A stretch of 64,000 bases of DNA, taken from the NCBI RefSeq assembly GCF_051900535.1, contig NZ_JBHZGI010000001.1:1054001-1118000 (forward strand). Reading direction: 5' to 3'. Shown in pieces: positions 31,778-40,090 of the stretch. A model generated the notes under the pieces. It saw nothing but the letters and a program-made list of their open reading frames with translations, ran no database searches and was not told where the DNA came from. The stretch's first letter is position 1, and the number at the start of each line of letters is the position of its first letter. Origin of the DNA: Frateuria_A sp051900535 (GTDB lineage: Bacteria > Pseudomonadota > Gammaproteobacteria > Xanthomonadales > Rhodanobacteraceae). Made by a program: the position numbers and the translations under genes.

Positions 31778-34191
31778 ATCGCCGCCGCTTTCCGTGGTGG
31801 CGCGCCCTGGCGCTGGCGGTGCTGGTGGTGCTTGCGGCGACGTTGGCCACCGGCTGGTACCTGCTGGCCGGCAGCCGCGCGCGACTGGATGGTGAACTCC
31901 AGGTGGCGGGCCTCGCCGCGCCGGTGAAGGTCGCTCGCGACGCCCATGGCAGCGTCGTCATCGACGCGCAAAGCCGCGCCGATGCCACCTTCGCGCTGGG
32001 CTTCGTGCACGCGCAGGAGCGCTGGTTCGAGATGGACCTGATGCGCCGCGTCGCCGCCGGCGAACTGGCCGGGCTGGCGGGCCCGGCGGCGCTGGATTCC
32101 GACCTGGACATCCGCCGCCATCGCCTGCGCGCGGTGGCCGAGGCGGCCTATGGTGCGATGACGCCCGAACAGAGGCAGGTGCTGGACCGCTATCGCGACG
32201 GCGTCAACGCGGGCCTGGCCGACCTGCGCGAGAAGCCGTGGGAATACTTCCTGCTGCGCAGCGATCCCAGACCCTGGCGCTCGGAGGACTGCCTGCTGGT
32301 GATCGGCGCGATGTACCTGGATCTGCACGGCCACGGCCACAACACCCGCGAGCTGGACATCGCGCGCATGCGCGCGGTGTTGCCCGCGCCGCTGGTGGAC
32401 TTCCTGCTCGCGCCCGACCCGGACTGGGAAGCACCGCTGACCGGCACGCTCTCTCGCCCGCCGGTGCTGCCCGGCGCGGCTGTGTTCGACCTGCGCAAGG
32501 GCCTCGCGCCGGCGACCACGACGGCCGCGGTCGCCGCGGCGCTCGCGCCAGCGCTCGAAACGCGCCATCCGGGCAGCAACAACTTCGCCGTCGGCGGGGG
32601 ACTGACCGACACCGGCGCGGCGATGCTCGCCAACGACATGCATTTGGGTTTGCGCGTACCGGACATCTGGTTCCGCGCGCGCCTGCGGTACCCGGACGCC
32701 AATGCCCCCGGCGGCACCCGCGACGCGGTCGGCGTGACCTTGCCGGGCACGCCGGCGCTCATCATCGGTTCCAACGGGCAGATCGCCTGGGGCTTCACCA
32801 ACAGCTACGGCGACTGGCTGGACTGGGTGCGCATCACGCGCGATCCGGCCGATCCCTCACGCTACAAGGTGCCGGGCGGCTGGGCGACGATCGAACACCA
32901 TGCCGAGCGCATCCAGGTCAAAGGCGCGCCCGATCGCGTGCTGGACGTGCAGGACACGCGCTGGGGCCCGATCCTCGCCAGGGACACCGACGGCACGCCG
33001 CTGGCCCTGGCCTGGATCGCGCACGACCCGCACGCCTACAACCTGGGCCTGATGCAGCTCGAACGCGCGCCCAGTGTCGCCGTGGCGCTGGACGTGGCCC
33101 CGACCCTGGGCATGCCGCCGCAGAACCTGCTGGTCGCCGACCGCGAAGGCCACATCGGGTGGACGCTCGCCGGCAACGCGATTCCGCTGCGTCCTTTCGG
33201 CAGCGAACCGCAGCAGCCGGCGGACTGGTCGGAGGCGGGCAGCGGTTGGCAAGGCTGGGCCATCCCCGCGCAGTACCCGCGCGTGGCCGATCCGTCCGGC
33301 GGGCGCCTGTGGACCGCCAACAACCGCACCGTCGACGGTCCCGCCCTGGACCTGCTCGGCAACGGCGGCCACGACCTGGGCGCACGCGCGCAGCAGATCC
33401 GCGACGACCTGGCGGAACACAGCGTGTTCACCACCGGCAACCTGCTCGACATCCAGCTGGACGACCGCGCGATCTTCCTCACGCCCTGGCAGAGGCTGCT
33501 GCAGGACACGCTGGCCGGGACGTCCGATCCGGCGCTCCAGTCGCTGCGCATCCTCACCGCCAACTGGCGCAACCGCGCCGCGCCCGACAACGTGGACTAC
33601 CGGCTGGTGCGCGCCTTCCGCAAGGAAGTGCACCGACTGGCGCTGGCCCCGTTCGTGGCGCGGGTGAAGGCACGTTACCCGGACTTCGCCTGGCCCTCCG
33701 GCGCCGGCAGCGCCGAGGCGGCCGTGTGGTCACTGCTGCGCGACCAGCCCGCGTGGCTGCTCGATCCGCGCTACCGGAACTGGAACGCGCTGTTGCAGGA
33801 CGCCGCCCGCCAGGTGGCGGCCCGGTTGGGCAAACAGCCCGGCGGACTGGCCGCGCGTACCTGGGGCGAGGTCAACCCAACCGACATTCGCCACGCGTTC
33901 TCGCCCGCGTTGCCGCCCTTCCTGGCGCGCTTCCTGGACATGCCCGACACCCCGCTGCCGGGCGACGCCAACATGCCACGCGTGGCCGCACCCGGCTTCG
34001 GCGCTTCCGAACGGCTGGCGGTGTCGCCCGGCCACGAGGCGAACGGCATCCTGGAAATGCCCGGCGGCCAGAGCGACAACCCGCTCTCTCCCTATTACGG
34101 CGCGGGGCATGCCGACTGGGTTGAAGGCCGCCCCACCCCGCTGTTGCCAGGGCCGGCGAAATGGACGCTGGTGCTCGAGCCGGGCAAGTAG
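31774..34191 (+). CDS. Penicillin acylase family Ntn hydrolase
   Basis: 805 residues. An N-terminal membrane/signal segment (about 11-32) precedes the alpha-chain region ('ALGFVHAQERWFEMDLMRR'). A spacer is followed by the catalytic N-terminal Ser of the beta chain, Ser268 in 'PGSNNFAVGGG', released by self-cleavage in this family. Further beta-chain motifs are 'GSNGQIAWGFTNSYGDWLD' and 'GGHDLGARAQQIRDDL'. The family includes penicillin G acylases and acyl-homoserine-lactone acylases (quorum quenching); which applies cannot be told from sequence. It is coupled to the lipoprotein gene upstream and is probably periplasmic. Confidence 0.92.
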   Translation: MNRRRFPWWRALALAVLVVLAATLATGWYLLAGSRARLDGELQVAGLAAPVKVARDAHGSVVIDAQSRADATFALGFVHAQERWFEMDLMRRVAAGELAGLAGPAALDSDLDIRRHRLRAVAEAAYGAMTPEQRQVLDRYRDGVNAGLADLREKPWEYFLLRSDPRPWRSEDCLLVIGAMYLDLHGHGHNTRELDIARMRAVLPAPLVDFLLAPDPDWEAPLTGTLSRPPVLPGAAVFDLRKGLAPATTTAAVAAALAPALETRHPGSNNFAVGGGLTDTGAAMLANDMHLGLRVPDIWFRARLRYPDANAPGGTRDAVGVTLPGTPALIIGSNGQIAWGFTNSYGDWLDWVRITRDPADPSRYKVPGGWATIEHHAERIQVKGAPDRVLDVQDTRWGPILARDTDGTPLALAWIAHDPHAYNLGLMQLERAPSVAVALDVAPTLGMPPQNLLVADREGHIGWTLAGNAIPLRPFGSEPQQPADWSEAGSGWQGWAIPAQYPRVADPSGGRLWTANNRTVDGPALDLLGNGGHDLGARAQQIRDDLAEHSVFTTGNLLDIQLDDRAIFLTPWQRLLQDTLAGTSDPALQSLRILTANWRNRAAPDNVDYRLVRAFRKEVHRLALAPFVARVKARYPDFAWPSGAGSAEAAVWSLLRDQPAWLLDPRYRNWNALLQDAARQVAARLGKQPGGLAARTWGEVNPTDIRHAFSPALPPFLARFLDMPDTPLPGDANMPRVAAPGFGASERLAVSPGHEANGILEMPGGQSDNPLSPYYGAGHADWVEGRPTPLLPGPAKWTLVLEPGK

Positions 34192-34203
34192 ACCGCGCTT
34201 CGC

Positions 34204-34356
34204 AAGGCTTCCCCATCCGCCTGCGGGCGCCGTCCCCGCAAGCGGGGGAGCACGTTCCCGAACCTTCCCGCCGGCCCGGGACGGAATCGTGGGCGCAACA
34301 GCACGTGCCCAAGCCAATACCCGCGGACGCGGGAGGACGCCCAAGGCGGAAGGGCC
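34204..34356. repeat. Intergenic palindromic repeat, family 1
   Basis: CCCCATCCGCC and TCCCCGCAAGCGGG match the copy at 2167-2281. Outer segments AAGGCTTCC and GGAAGGGCCT, and GGGCG and CGCCC, give long-range complementarity. It fills the gap between the acylase and the DUF3224 gene; no coding sequence is seen. Confidence 0.6.
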
Positions 34357-34746
34357 TCAGGGCAGCTCGTAATCGAACGCGTACTCGTGCCGCCCCTGCT
34401 CGATGCGGATCGCCAGCTCGCCCTTGATGCCGGCCAGCCCGCCCGTGCCCGAATCCGGTACCACGGATACCCGCAGGCTCGGCGTGCCGCGCTCCATCAG
34501 CCCGTAGTGCATCAGCACGAAGCTACCCTGCCGGCCATGCAGCGTTCCGCTCACCCGCTCGATCGCCACGTAGCCGGCCGAACCGGGCACCTCGGTGCCG
34601 GCCGAGAGCATCTCGCCCAGGCTGGTGGCCTCCAGGTCGCCCTGGAAGCGCTTGTCGATCGACAGTCGACCGAGTTGCGCCGCCTCGGCGCCCGGCGCGG
34701 CCGGCTGGGGGCTGAGTTTCACGTCGAAGGTTCCGCGGGCGTGCAT
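34357..34746 (-). CDS. DUF3224 family protein
   Basis: 129 residues matching DUF3224: 'ARGTFDVKLSPQ' start, 'LGRLSIDKRFQGDLEATSLGEML', 'SAGYVAIERVSGTLHGRQGSFVLMHYG' and a final 'GELAIRIEQGRHEYAFDYEL', forming an allene-oxide-cyclase-like beta-barrel. Such proteins are small, cytosolic and of unknown role. AGGAGA is four to five bases before the ATG at 34746. It is divergent from the AraC-type gene; the two may be co-regulated, and the DGPF/ECF pair lies just beyond. Confidence 0.88.
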   Translation of the reverse strand: MHARGTFDVKLSPQPAAPGAEAAQLGRLSIDKRFQGDLEATSLGEMLSAGTEVPGSAGYVAIERVSGTLHGRQGSFVLMHYGLMERGTPSLRVSVVPDSGTGGLAGIKGELAIRIEQGRHEYAFDYELP

Positions 34747-34858
34747 GATCTCTCCTGTTTGATCGCTGGCGTCGATGATGGCGCAGCTTGCCCTACCATC
34801 GCCTGCCCTCCATTGCAGCGCAGGTTCGGCCTTGGCCGATTGGAAAAACGCGACACCG

Positions 34859-35659
34859 GTGACCACGGACCCAAGCCGGCCCCGTGGCGTGCTGCATCGG
34901 CGACTGGAGGGTGACCTCGAACACCGGCGCCTGGCACCCGACCCCGCGCTTGCACCCTTCGTGGAGCACTACTGGCGCGTGCGATGGGACCTGCGCGGAC
35001 AACCGTCGCAGACGCAGGAAACCCTGCCGCATCCGAACGTGCACCTGGTGCTCGAACGCGGCCAGTCGGCCATCTTCGGTGTCCACGGCGGGCGTTTCGT
35101 GCGGGTATTGGAAGGCCAGGGTTGCGTGTTCGCCGTCAAGTTCCGGGCGGGGGGCTTTTTCCCGTTCCTGCGCCGTCCGGTGTCCGGGCTCGTCGATCGT
35201 TCGATACCCGTCACGGCCGTCCTGCCAGGTGCCGCGACGTTGGAGTCGGACGTGTTCGCCTGCAGCGCGATGGAGGCCATGGCCGCGGTGGCCGATCGCC
35301 ATCTGCTGGCCCATTTGCCGCGCCAGGACCCGCAGGCGACGCGGCTCGCCACACTGGTCGCACAGGTCGCCGCCGATCCGGCCATGCTGTCGGTGCAGGC
35401 ACTGGCAGACCGGGCAGGCCTGGGTGTGCGCACTCTGCAGCGCCTGTTCGAGCGCTACGTCGGCGCGAGCCCGAAGTGGGTAATCGCACGCTACCGCCTG
35501 CACGAGGCGATCGCGCGGGTGCAGGAGGGCCGCGTGGTCGACTGGACCGAACTGGCGCTGTCGCTCGGCTATTTCGACCAGGCGCACTTTATCGGCGATT
35601 TCACACGCCTGGTCGGTCGTCCGCCCGGCGAATATGCCCGCCGCGAAGGTTCCGGTTGA
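34859..35659 (+). CDS. AraC-family transcriptional regulator
   Basis: 266 residues from the GTG at 34859. The N-terminal ligand-type domain (DUF6597-like) reads 'LAPFVEHYWRVRWDLRGQ' and 'FAVKFRAGGFFPFLRRPVSGL'. The C-terminal AraC double helix-turn-helix (about 165-260) has 'LSVQALADRAGLGVRTLQRLFERYVGASPKWVI' in pieces and 'SLGYFDQAHFIGDFTRLVGRPPGEY'. The start is uncertain: an ATG at 34775 would add 28 residues but leaves only 28 bases to the divergent gene. Likely targets are the neighbouring DUF3224 and DGPF/ECF genes (inference). Confidence 0.85.
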   Translation: MTTDPSRPRGVLHRRLEGDLEHRRLAPDPALAPFVEHYWRVRWDLRGQPSQTQETLPHPNVHLVLERGQSAIFGVHGGRFVRVLEGQGCVFAVKFRAGGFFPFLRRPVSGLVDRSIPVTAVLPGAATLESDVFACSAMEAMAAVADRHLLAHLPRQDPQATRLATLVAQVAADPAMLSVQALADRAGLGVRTLQRLFERYVGASPKWVIARYRLHEAIARVQEGRVVDWTELALSLGYFDQAHFIGDFTRLVGRPPGEYARREGSG

Positions 35660-35736
35660 ACGATGTCGAATCGGCCGGCGCTCGCGCGTCGTATCGACAG
35701 GAGCCGGCAGCCGCCGGCATCGGCCGGGAGAGACGT

Positions 35737-36165
35737 ATGCGATGCATGGTGATGGTCCGCGCCACGGCCGAGTCGGAAGCCGGCGTGCCGCCGAGCGAAA
35801 AACTTCTGCGCGAGATGATGGCGTTCAACGAGGAACTGGTGAAGGCGGGCGTGATGCTGGCCGGCGAAGGCCTCAAGCCCAGCGCCGACGGCAAGCGGGT
35901 GTACTTCGCCGGCAACGGCCGCAGCGTGGTCGACGGCCCCTTCGCCGAAACCCGGGAGCTGGTGGCCGGCTTCTGGCTGTGGCAGGTGCGCTCGATGGAC
36001 GAAGCGCTCGAATGGGTGCGCCGCTGCCCGGCGCCGTTCGAGGGCGAGTGTTCGATCGAGATCCGGCCTCTGCTCGAGGCGGACGACTTTGGCGAGGCGC
36101 TGACGCCCGAGCTGCGCGCGACCGAAGAACGCCTTCGCACCGAGGTGGCGGCTGGCAAGTCCTGA
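35737..36165 (+). CDS. DGPF/YciI-like protein linked to ECF sigma factor
   Basis: 142 residues. It begins 'MRCMVMVRATAESEAG' and contains the defining DGPF motif in 'VVDGPFAETRELVAGFWLW', then 'MDEALEWVRRCP'. These YCII-related small proteins are nearly always encoded next to ECF42-type sigma factors. Biochemical function is unknown; a sensory or regulatory part for the sigma factor is a published proposal for the group. GGGAG lies eight bases before the ATG at 35737. The sigma factor gene starts 63 bases after the stop on the same strand. Confidence 0.9.
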   Translation: MRCMVMVRATAESEAGVPPSEKLLREMMAFNEELVKAGVMLAGEGLKPSADGKRVYFAGNGRSVVDGPFAETRELVAGFWLWQVRSMDEALEWVRRCPAPFEGECSIEIRPLLEADDFGEALTPELRATEERLRTEVAAGKS

Positions 36166-36228
36166 GTCCGCTCCCTGCACGAGCTCAAGGCTTGCTGGAT
36201 CGACGCTTGCGGTGGTCTGATCGGCCGC

Positions 36229-37488
36229 ATGAGCCAAGCCGATACCCACCGCGCGATCGAAACCGTCTGGCGCCTGGAAGCGCCCAAGCTGGTCGCCGCG
36301 CTGATCCGCGTCGTGCGCGACATCGACCTGGCCGAGGAACTGGCGCAGGACGCGCTGGTCGCGGCGCTGGAGCGCTGGCCGACCGCGGGTGTGCCGGACA
36401 ACCCCGGCGCCTGGCTGATGACGGCGGCCAAGCGGCGCGGCATCGACCTGCTGCGACACCGCCAGCTGGTCGAGCGCAAGCACGCGGCGCTCGACGGCGA
36501 TCCGGAGCACGAGGCGTTCACCATGCCGAACCTGGAAGCGCTCGACGACGACATCGGCGACGACCTGCTGCGGTTGATCTTCACCGCCTGCCACCCGGCG
36601 CTGTCGACCGAGGCACAGGTGGCGCTCACCCTGCGCCTGCTCGGGGGCCTGACCACCGCCGAGATCGCCCGCGCGTTCCTCACCGCCGAGCCGACCATCG
36701 CCCAGCGCATCGTGCGCGCCAAGCGCACGCTGGCCGACAAGCGCGTGCCGTTCGAGGTGCCGCGCGGCGAACAGCTGGCGGAACGCCTTGCCGCGGTGCT
36801 GGGTGTGATCTACCTGGTCTTCAACGAGGGCTACGCCGCCACCGCCGGCGACGACTGGATGCGCCCGGCACTGTGCGAGGAAGCGTTACGGCTGGGCCGC
36901 ACCCTGGCCGGCCTGATGCCGCGCGAGACCGAAGTGCTGGGGCTGCTGGCGCTGATGGAGATCCAGGCCTCGCGCAGCCATGCGCGCGTGGGCGCCGACG
37001 GCCGTCCGGTGCTGCTCCTGGAGCAGAACCGCGCGTTGTGGGACCAGTTGCTGATCCACCGCGGGCTGGAAGCACTGGAACGCGCCGGCCGGCTCGGCGG
37101 CGCGGACGGTCCGTACGCGCTGCAGGCTGCCATCGCCGCCTGCCATGCCCGCGCCACCAGCGCCGACGCGACCGATTGGACGCGCATCGCCGCGCTGTAC
37201 GCCCGGTTGGCGAGCGTGGCGCCCTCCCCGGTGGTGGAACTCAACCGCGCCGTGGCGGTGGCGATGGCCGAAGGCCCCGCCGCGGGGCTGGCGCTGGTCG
37301 ATGCCTTGCGCGACGTGGCGGCACTGGCCGGCTATCACCTGCTTCCGGCGGTGCGGGGCGACCTGTTGGCGAAGCTGGGGCGGAGCGAAGAGGCCCGAGC
37401 CGAATTCGAGCGTGCCGCCGGACTGACGCAGAACGCACAGGAGCGGATGGTGATGCTGGAGCGGGCGGCGGGGTGCGTGGCGGGATAG
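36229..37488 (+). CDS. ECF42-type RNA polymerase sigma factor with C-terminal extension
   Basis: 419 residues, more than twice a usual ECF sigma factor. Region sigma2 (about 10-80) has 'VRDIDLAEELAQDALVAALERWP' and 'NPGAWLMTAAKRRGIDLLR'. Region sigma4 (about 112-175) has 'LTLRLLGGLTTAEIARAFLTAEPTIAQRIVRAK'. The remaining 230 residues form a helical TPR-like domain (DUF6596 and repeats; 'PVVELNRAVAVAMAEGP'). This architecture with a DGPF partner defines group ECF42, which lacks an anti-sigma factor; the C-terminal domain is thought to control activity. Target promoters are unknown but often include the DGPF gene itself. Confidence 0.92.
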   Translation: MSQADTHRAIETVWRLEAPKLVAALIRVVRDIDLAEELAQDALVAALERWPTAGVPDNPGAWLMTAAKRRGIDLLRHRQLVERKHAALDGDPEHEAFTMPNLEALDDDIGDDLLRLIFTACHPALSTEAQVALTLRLLGGLTTAEIARAFLTAEPTIAQRIVRAKRTLADKRVPFEVPRGEQLAERLAAVLGVIYLVFNEGYAATAGDDWMRPALCEEALRLGRTLAGLMPRETEVLGLLALMEIQASRSHARVGADGRPVLLLEQNRALWDQLLIHRGLEALERAGRLGGADGPYALQAAIAACHARATSADATDWTRIAALYARLASVAPSPVVELNRAVAVAMAEGPAAGLALVDALRDVAALAGYHLLPAVRGDLLAKLGRSEEARAEFERAAGLTQNAQERMVMLERAAGCVAG

Positions 37489-37499
37489 GGCAACGCCTC

Positions 37500-37548
37500 G
37501 CTGCCAGCTCTGCTTCCTCTCCCTCCGGGGAGATCGGGCTTCGGCTCT
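37500..37548. repeat. Short family 1 repeat remnant
   Basis: TCCTCTCCCTCCGGGGAGA resembles the first stem of the copy at 25130-25267 (CCCTCTCCCC/GGGGAGAGGG) but is truncated. It sits between the sigma factor and the convergent dapE stop. Confidence 0.4.
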
Positions 37549-37566
37549 GCTTGCCGCGCGAACCCG

Positions 37567-38703
37567 CTAGCCGAGCAACCCCTCGCAGATGGCCTGGTAG
37601 AGCCCCGGCAACCGCTCCAGGTCCGCCACCGCGACGCACTCGTCCACCTTGTGGATGGTCGCGTTGACCGGGCCCAGCTCCACCACTTCGGCACCGAGCG
37701 GTGCGATGAAGCGTCCATCGGAGGTACCGCCGCCGGTGCTCTGCTCCGGCTCCACGCCGCACAGCTCGCGGCAGACGTCGAGCACGGTTTCGCGCAGACG
37801 CCCGCCCTGGGGGCTGAGGAAGGGCTCGCCGGAAAGGTTCCAGTCCAGCTGCCAGTCCAGGCCGTGGCGGGTGAGGATGGCCTCGGTGCCCGCACGCAGG
37901 TCAGCGGCCGCGCTGGCGGTCGAGTAGCGGAAATTGATGTGCGCGACCAGCGAACCCGGGATCACGTTGGTGGCGCCGGTGCCGGCATTGAGGTTGGATA
38001 CCTGGAACGAGGTTGGCGGAAAATCCGCGTTGCCCTTGTCCCAGCGCGTGGCCGCCAGCTCCGCCAGCACCGGGGCAAAGGCGTGGATCGGGTTCCTTGC
38101 CTTTTCCGGATAGGCCACGTGGCCCTGCACGCCATGCACGGTGAGCGTGCCGGAGAGCGAGCCGCGACGGCCGACCCGGATCAGGTCGCCCAGCCGGGCC
38201 TTGGAGGACGGCTCGCCGACCACGCACCAGTCCAGCCGCTCGCCGCGCGCGCGGAAGGTCTCGGTCACGCGGCGCACGCCGTCCAGATTCGTCGGGCCTT
38301 CCTCGTCGCTGGTCAGCAGCAACGCGACGCGACCGGCATGCCGGGGACGCGCCGCCACGAAACGTTCGAGCGCCAGCACCATCGCGGCGACCGAACCCTT
38401 CATGTCCGCCGCGCCACGGCCGTAAAGATGGCCATCGCGCACGACCGGTTCGAATGGCGGGCTCTGCCACGCGCCCGCTGGACCGGTAGGCACTACGTCG
38501 GTGTGGCCCAGGAATACCAGCGTGGGGCCCTCACCATGCGTCGCCCACAGGTTGTCGACCACGCCGTGGCGCAGGTGCTCGATGGCGAAGCCCGCCCGTG
38601 CGAGCCGCTCGGCGATCAGCGCCTGGCAGCCGGCATCCTCGGGCGTCACCGAGCGGCGGCCGATCAGTTCACGCGTAAGGTCCAGTACGTCGCTCAAGCC
38701 CAC
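37567..38703 (-). CDS. dapE: Succinyl-diaminopimelate desuccinylase
   Basis: 378 residues, M20 metallopeptidase family. Zinc-site elements: 'FLGHTDVVPTGP' (His, Asp), 'YGRGAADMKGS' (bridging Asp), 'LLTSDEEGP' (catalytic Glu and ligand), 'VVGEPSS', and the final 'TIHKVDEC' (His). It hydrolyses N-succinyl-LL-2,6-diaminopimelate in lysine and peptidoglycan precursor synthesis. The start is GTG at 38703, but TTG at 38697 with better spacing to GAGAGG is possible; the difference is two residues. It is the third gene of dapD-yffB-dapE. Confidence 0.95.
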   Translation of the reverse strand: MGLSDVLDLTRELIGRRSVTPEDAGCQALIAERLARAGFAIEHLRHGVVDNLWATHGEGPTLVFLGHTDVVPTGPAGAWQSPPFEPVVRDGHLYGRGAADMKGSVAAMVLALERFVAARPRHAGRVALLLTSDEEGPTNLDGVRRVTETFRARGERLDWCVVGEPSSKARLGDLIRVGRRGSLSGTLTVHGVQGHVAYPEKARNPIHAFAPVLAELAATRWDKGNADFPPTSFQVSNLNAGTGATNVIPGSLVAHINFRYSTASAAADLRAGTEAILTRHGLDWQLDWNLSGEPFLSPQGGRLRETVLDVCRELCGVEPEQSTGGGTSDGRFIAPLGAEVVELGPVNATIHKVDECVAVADLERLPGLYQAICEGLLG

Positions 38704-38761
38704 CTCTCTCGAAATCCCCCGTAGGGGAAGCCTCCAACGAGCGTGCGAAATGCGTGGAAAT

Positions 38762-39115
38762 CTATTTGCCGAACAGTTTCTTGAAAGCGTTGTCGCTGAA
38801 ACCCACGCTCACCGCGCCGTCGTCCTGCACCACCACCGGCCGGCGCACCAGCGCCGGGTACTCCTTCAGCAACAGCGTCCACTCCGGGTCACTGCCCGGA
38901 TCCTTGCGCTGCGGCAACAGGTTGCGCCAGGTGGTGGAGGACTTGTTGACCAGCTTCTCCCAGCCACCCAGCTGCTGCGCCCAGGCCTTAAGCGTGGCCG
39001 CCGGCACCGGATCGGCGCGGTAGTCGACGAACGTATGCGGTACCTCGAAGCGCGCCAGCCAGTTGCGCGCCTTCCTGCACGTGTCGCAGTTGGCGAGTCC
39101 GTAGACCGTCGTCAT
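38762..39115 (-). CDS. yffB: ArsC/Spx-family thioredoxin-fold protein (YffB-like)
   Basis: 117 residues. The N-terminal 'VYGLANCDTCRKARNWL' holds a CxxC motif (Cys9, Cys12) in a thioredoxin-like fold. 'SSTTWRNLLP' and 'RRPVVV' near the C-terminus are the conserved ArsC/YffB elements. YffB-type proteins are often encoded with dapD/dapE but are poorly characterised; arsenate reductase activity should not be assumed. The start overlaps the dapD stop by four bases (ATGA). dapE follows after 58 bases. Confidence 0.88.
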   Translation of the reverse strand: MTTVYGLANCDTCRKARNWLARFEVPHTFVDYRADPVPAATLKAWAQQLGGWEKLVNKSSTTWRNLLPQRKDPGSDPEWTLLLKEYPALVRRPVVVQDDGAVSVGFSDNAFKKLFGK

Positions 39116-39939
39116 TCGATACCCCTGAGCAATTCGTTGATGCCGGTCTTGGCGCGGGTCTTCTCGTCCACCTGCTTGACGATCACCGCGGCGTACAGGC
39201 TGTGGCTGCCGTCCTTGGCCGGCAGGCTGCCCGCGACCACCACGCTGCCTGCGGGGATGCGGCCGTAGCTGACCTCGCCCGTCGCGCGGTTGTAGATGCG
39301 CGTGGACTGGCCCAGGAACACGCCCATGCCGATCACGCTGCCCTTCTCCACGATCACGCCCTCGACCACTTCCGAGCGCGCGCCGATGAAGCAGTCGTCC
39401 TCGATGATGGTCGGGTTGGCCTGCAGCGGCTCCAGCACGCCGCCGATGCCGACGCCACCGGAAAGATGCACGCGCGCGCCGATCTGCGCGCATGATCCGA
39501 CCGTCGCCCAGGTATCGACCATGGTGCCGGGGCCGACATAGGCGCCGATGTTGACGTAGCTCGGCATCAGCACCGCGTCCTTCGCGATGTGGGCACCGCG
39601 GCGCACCAGCGCGCCGGGCACGACCCGCGCGCCGAGCACTTCCAGCTCCGCGTCGTTGCCGTGGCCGAAGCGCAGGGGCACCTTGTCGAAAGCCAGCGCC
39701 GGGCCGCCGTCGACCACGCGGTTGCCGTTGATGCGGAAGTACAGCAGCACGGCCCTCTTCAGCCACGCATTGACCTTCCAGCCGCCCTGCCCGTCCGGTT
39801 CGGCCACGCGCTGCTCGCCCTGTTCGAGCAACTCCATCACCTGCGCAAGCGCCGGGCGCAGGTGCGTTTCGATCTCGCTCTGGCTGAGTTCGTTGCGCCG
39901 TTCGAAAGCGTCGTCGATCAGGGTGTCGATGGAGGGCAT
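39112..39939 (-). CDS. dapD: 2,3,4,5-tetrahydropyridine-2,6-dicarboxylate N-succinyltransferase
   Basis: 275 residues. The N-terminal helical part ('AFERRNELSQSEIETHLRPAL' in pieces) is followed by a left-handed beta-helix of hexapeptide repeats (about 100-240; 'NIGAYVGPGTMVDTWATVGSCAQIG'), including the substrate-binding 'GGVLEPLQANPTII'. It succinylates tetrahydrodipicolinate using succinyl-CoA on the route to diaminopimelate and lysine. The ATG at 39939 starts at the conserved 'MPSIDTLIDDAFE'. It heads the dapD-yffB-dapE operon and is divergent from an HD-GYP gene (151 bases apart). Confidence 0.95.
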   Translation of the reverse strand: MPSIDTLIDDAFERRNELSQSEIETHLRPALAQVMELLEQGEQRVAEPDGQGGWKVNAWLKRAVLLYFRINGNRVVDGGPALAFDKVPLRFGHGNDAELEVLGARVVPGALVRRGAHIAKDAVLMPSYVNIGAYVGPGTMVDTWATVGSCAQIGARVHLSGGVGIGGVLEPLQANPTIIEDDCFIGARSEVVEGVIVEKGSVIGMGVFLGQSTRIYNRATGEVSYGRIPAGSVVVAGSLPAKDGSHSLYAAVIVKQVDEKTRAKTGINELLRGIE

Positions 39940-40090
39940 GGGTAGCTCGCGGAAAGAACGTCGGGAAGCAGCCAAGTATACGGAGGGGGACCGGTGCATA
40001 CGCCCGGAAACTCAAGTTCGCACCCGAGCGGCCGATTCCCCCTTCGCTCCCCGCGGCTCATGCGACCGGTGGAGACGGAGAAGCAGAGCC

